Source: Tannerella sp. (GTDB taxonomy: Bacteria; Bacteroidota; Bacteroidia; Bacteroidales; Tannerellaceae). Taken from it: 6,695 nt of DNA. The notes beneath the pieces are model-generated. The model saw nothing but the letters and a program-made list of their open reading frames with translations. It was not told where the DNA came from and made no database searches. The first letter of the stretch is position 1. Every line of letters begins with the position of its first letter. The stretch is from contig JAIRXI010000112.1 in the NCBI GenBank assembly GCA_031268395.1, forward strand, positions 1 through 6,695, read 5' to 3'. The position numbers were made by a program, and so were the translations under genes. Positions 6,411-6,695 of this stretch are shown here, in pieces.

Positions 6411-6491
6411 CGGAGAAACGCTTCCTGTCCGGCGCCCCTCCGTGTCCTCCTTTCTTTTATTTAAACACGAAGCACACGGAGACGCTTCCTG
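6411..6491. repeat. Direct and inverted repeat set
   Basis: CGGAGA(AA)CGCTTCCTG occurs at 6411-6427 and, without the two extra A, at 6477-6491. Between and overlapping them CTCCGTGT (6439-6446) pairs with ACACGGAG (6474-6481) as an 8-bp inverted repeat around a 27-nt AT-rich loop. The CTCCGTGT...ACACGAAGCACACGGAG wording resembles simple intergenic repeats I recall from many bacterial genomes. No gene function is implied. Confidence 0.55.
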
Positions 6492-6616
6492 CGGTGCGGG
6501 GAAATGGCTAACGGACATGTTGGGTTTAACTCTTTCCGGATCAGTAAGATTACTGTTTCGACAGGGAGGCTCGACTGTTAAAAAATAGCCCCCGGCAAAA
6601 AAAAGTACTGAAAATG

Positions 6617-6648
6617 TTTGGTGATATAAAACGGAACACATACTTTTA
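6617..6648 (+). promoter_or_regulatory. Bacteroidota-type promoter for a gene leaving the window
   Basis: TTTG (6617-6620) is followed after 20 nt by TACTTTTA (6641-6648), matching TAnnTTTG except in the last base. The predicted transcription start is near 6651-6655, giving a leader of about 24-28 nt, A-rich and without a Shine-Dalgarno sequence, before the ATG at 6679. This arrangement is normal for the phylum. Confidence 0.6.
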
Positions 6649-6678
6649 CGGCCATAACAATTACCAACAAAATAGAAC

Positions 6679-6695
6679 ATGTATAAACTTTCTGC
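6679..6695 (+). CDS. Start of an unidentified gene, cut by the window edge
   Basis: An ATG followed by codons for Tyr-Lys-Leu-Ser runs off the right end. Only five codons are visible, so no family can be named. Support comes from the promoter at 6617-6648, its leader length and the A-rich sequence before the ATG. A basic residue followed by Leu-Ser would fit the start of a signal peptide, but five residues cannot show this. Confidence 0.4.

Larger units (their letters stand above)
6122..6678. other. Repeat-rich intergenic region downstream of lon
   Basis: This 557-bp stretch has no convincing gene. In order it contains a 14-bp segment inverted relative to the left flank of the window (6169-6182), a pyrimidine-rich direct repeat (CCTCCTTA/ACCTCCTTAT, about 6240-6255), repeat copy B (6278-6359), a phrase CGCGGATGACACGGAT (6379-6394) of a kind I recall as common in intergenic repeats, a direct and inverted repeat set (6411-6491), and a promoter at the right end. 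Open frames of 78, 91 and 103 codons cross it, but they run through the repeats, overlap each other on opposite strands and show no family motif. No convincing T-tailed terminator for lon was found. Confidence 0.65.

Noticed and set aside
6313..6680. Overlapping open frames of 91 (+) and 103 (-) codons downstream of lon
   Set aside because: Both run through the repeat blocks and lack family motifs. The plus-strand frame starts inside repeat copy B, and the minus-strand frame starts inside the right-edge promoter/leader region.
1..6695. CRISPR array, tRNA, rRNA, transposase, retron or defence genes
   Set aside because: I looked for regular spacer-repeat units, tRNA T-arm sequences, and transposase or reverse-transcriptase motifs on both strands and found none.

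Overview
The window looks like chromosomal DNA of a Bacteroidota bacterium, most likely order Bacteroidales. Three things point there: promoter boxes of the Bacteroidota type (TTTG, about 19-20 nt, then TAnnTTTG) instead of sigma70 boxes, no clear Shine-Dalgarno sequences, and a ruvX-def-TPR gene order that I recall from Bacteroides. The genes are moderately GC-rich, with AT-rich starts to the intergenic regions. I cannot name a genus.

Layout. Positions 1-256 are non-coding: three perfect hairpins in a row (1-81), one copy (A) of an ~83 bp dispersed-type repeat (130-213) and a 7-bp tandem repeat (222-242). Positions 257-3350 hold a minus-strand operon transcribed right to left: ruvX/yqgF (Holliday-junction resolvase-like nuclease), def (peptide deformylase) and a secreted 14-repeat TPR protein. 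Their junctions overlap (ATGA, then TAATG). A divergent intergenic region (3351-3664) carries the strong ruvX promoter, a duplicated 14-bp AT-rich repeat, a GC-rich stretch with four GTCCGG units, and a weaker promoter-like box for lon. Positions 3665-6121 encode a full-length Lon protease on the plus strand. Positions 6122-6678 are non-coding and repeat-rich, with the second copy (B) of the ~83 bp repeat (6278-6359) in the same orientation as copy A. At the right edge a good Bacteroidota promoter precedes an ATG at 6679, the probable start of another gene.

The genes are housekeeping: DNA processing (RuvX), maturation of new proteins (Def), envelope scaffolding (TPR) and cytoplasmic protein quality control (Lon). 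I see no new multi-gene system such as a defence island, CRISPR array, retron or transposase. The parts that conventional annotation does not explain are intergenic: the A/B repeat pair around the gene block, the hairpin cluster, the repeat inside the ruvX promoter with an apparently leaderless mRNA, and the repeat mosaic downstream of lon.
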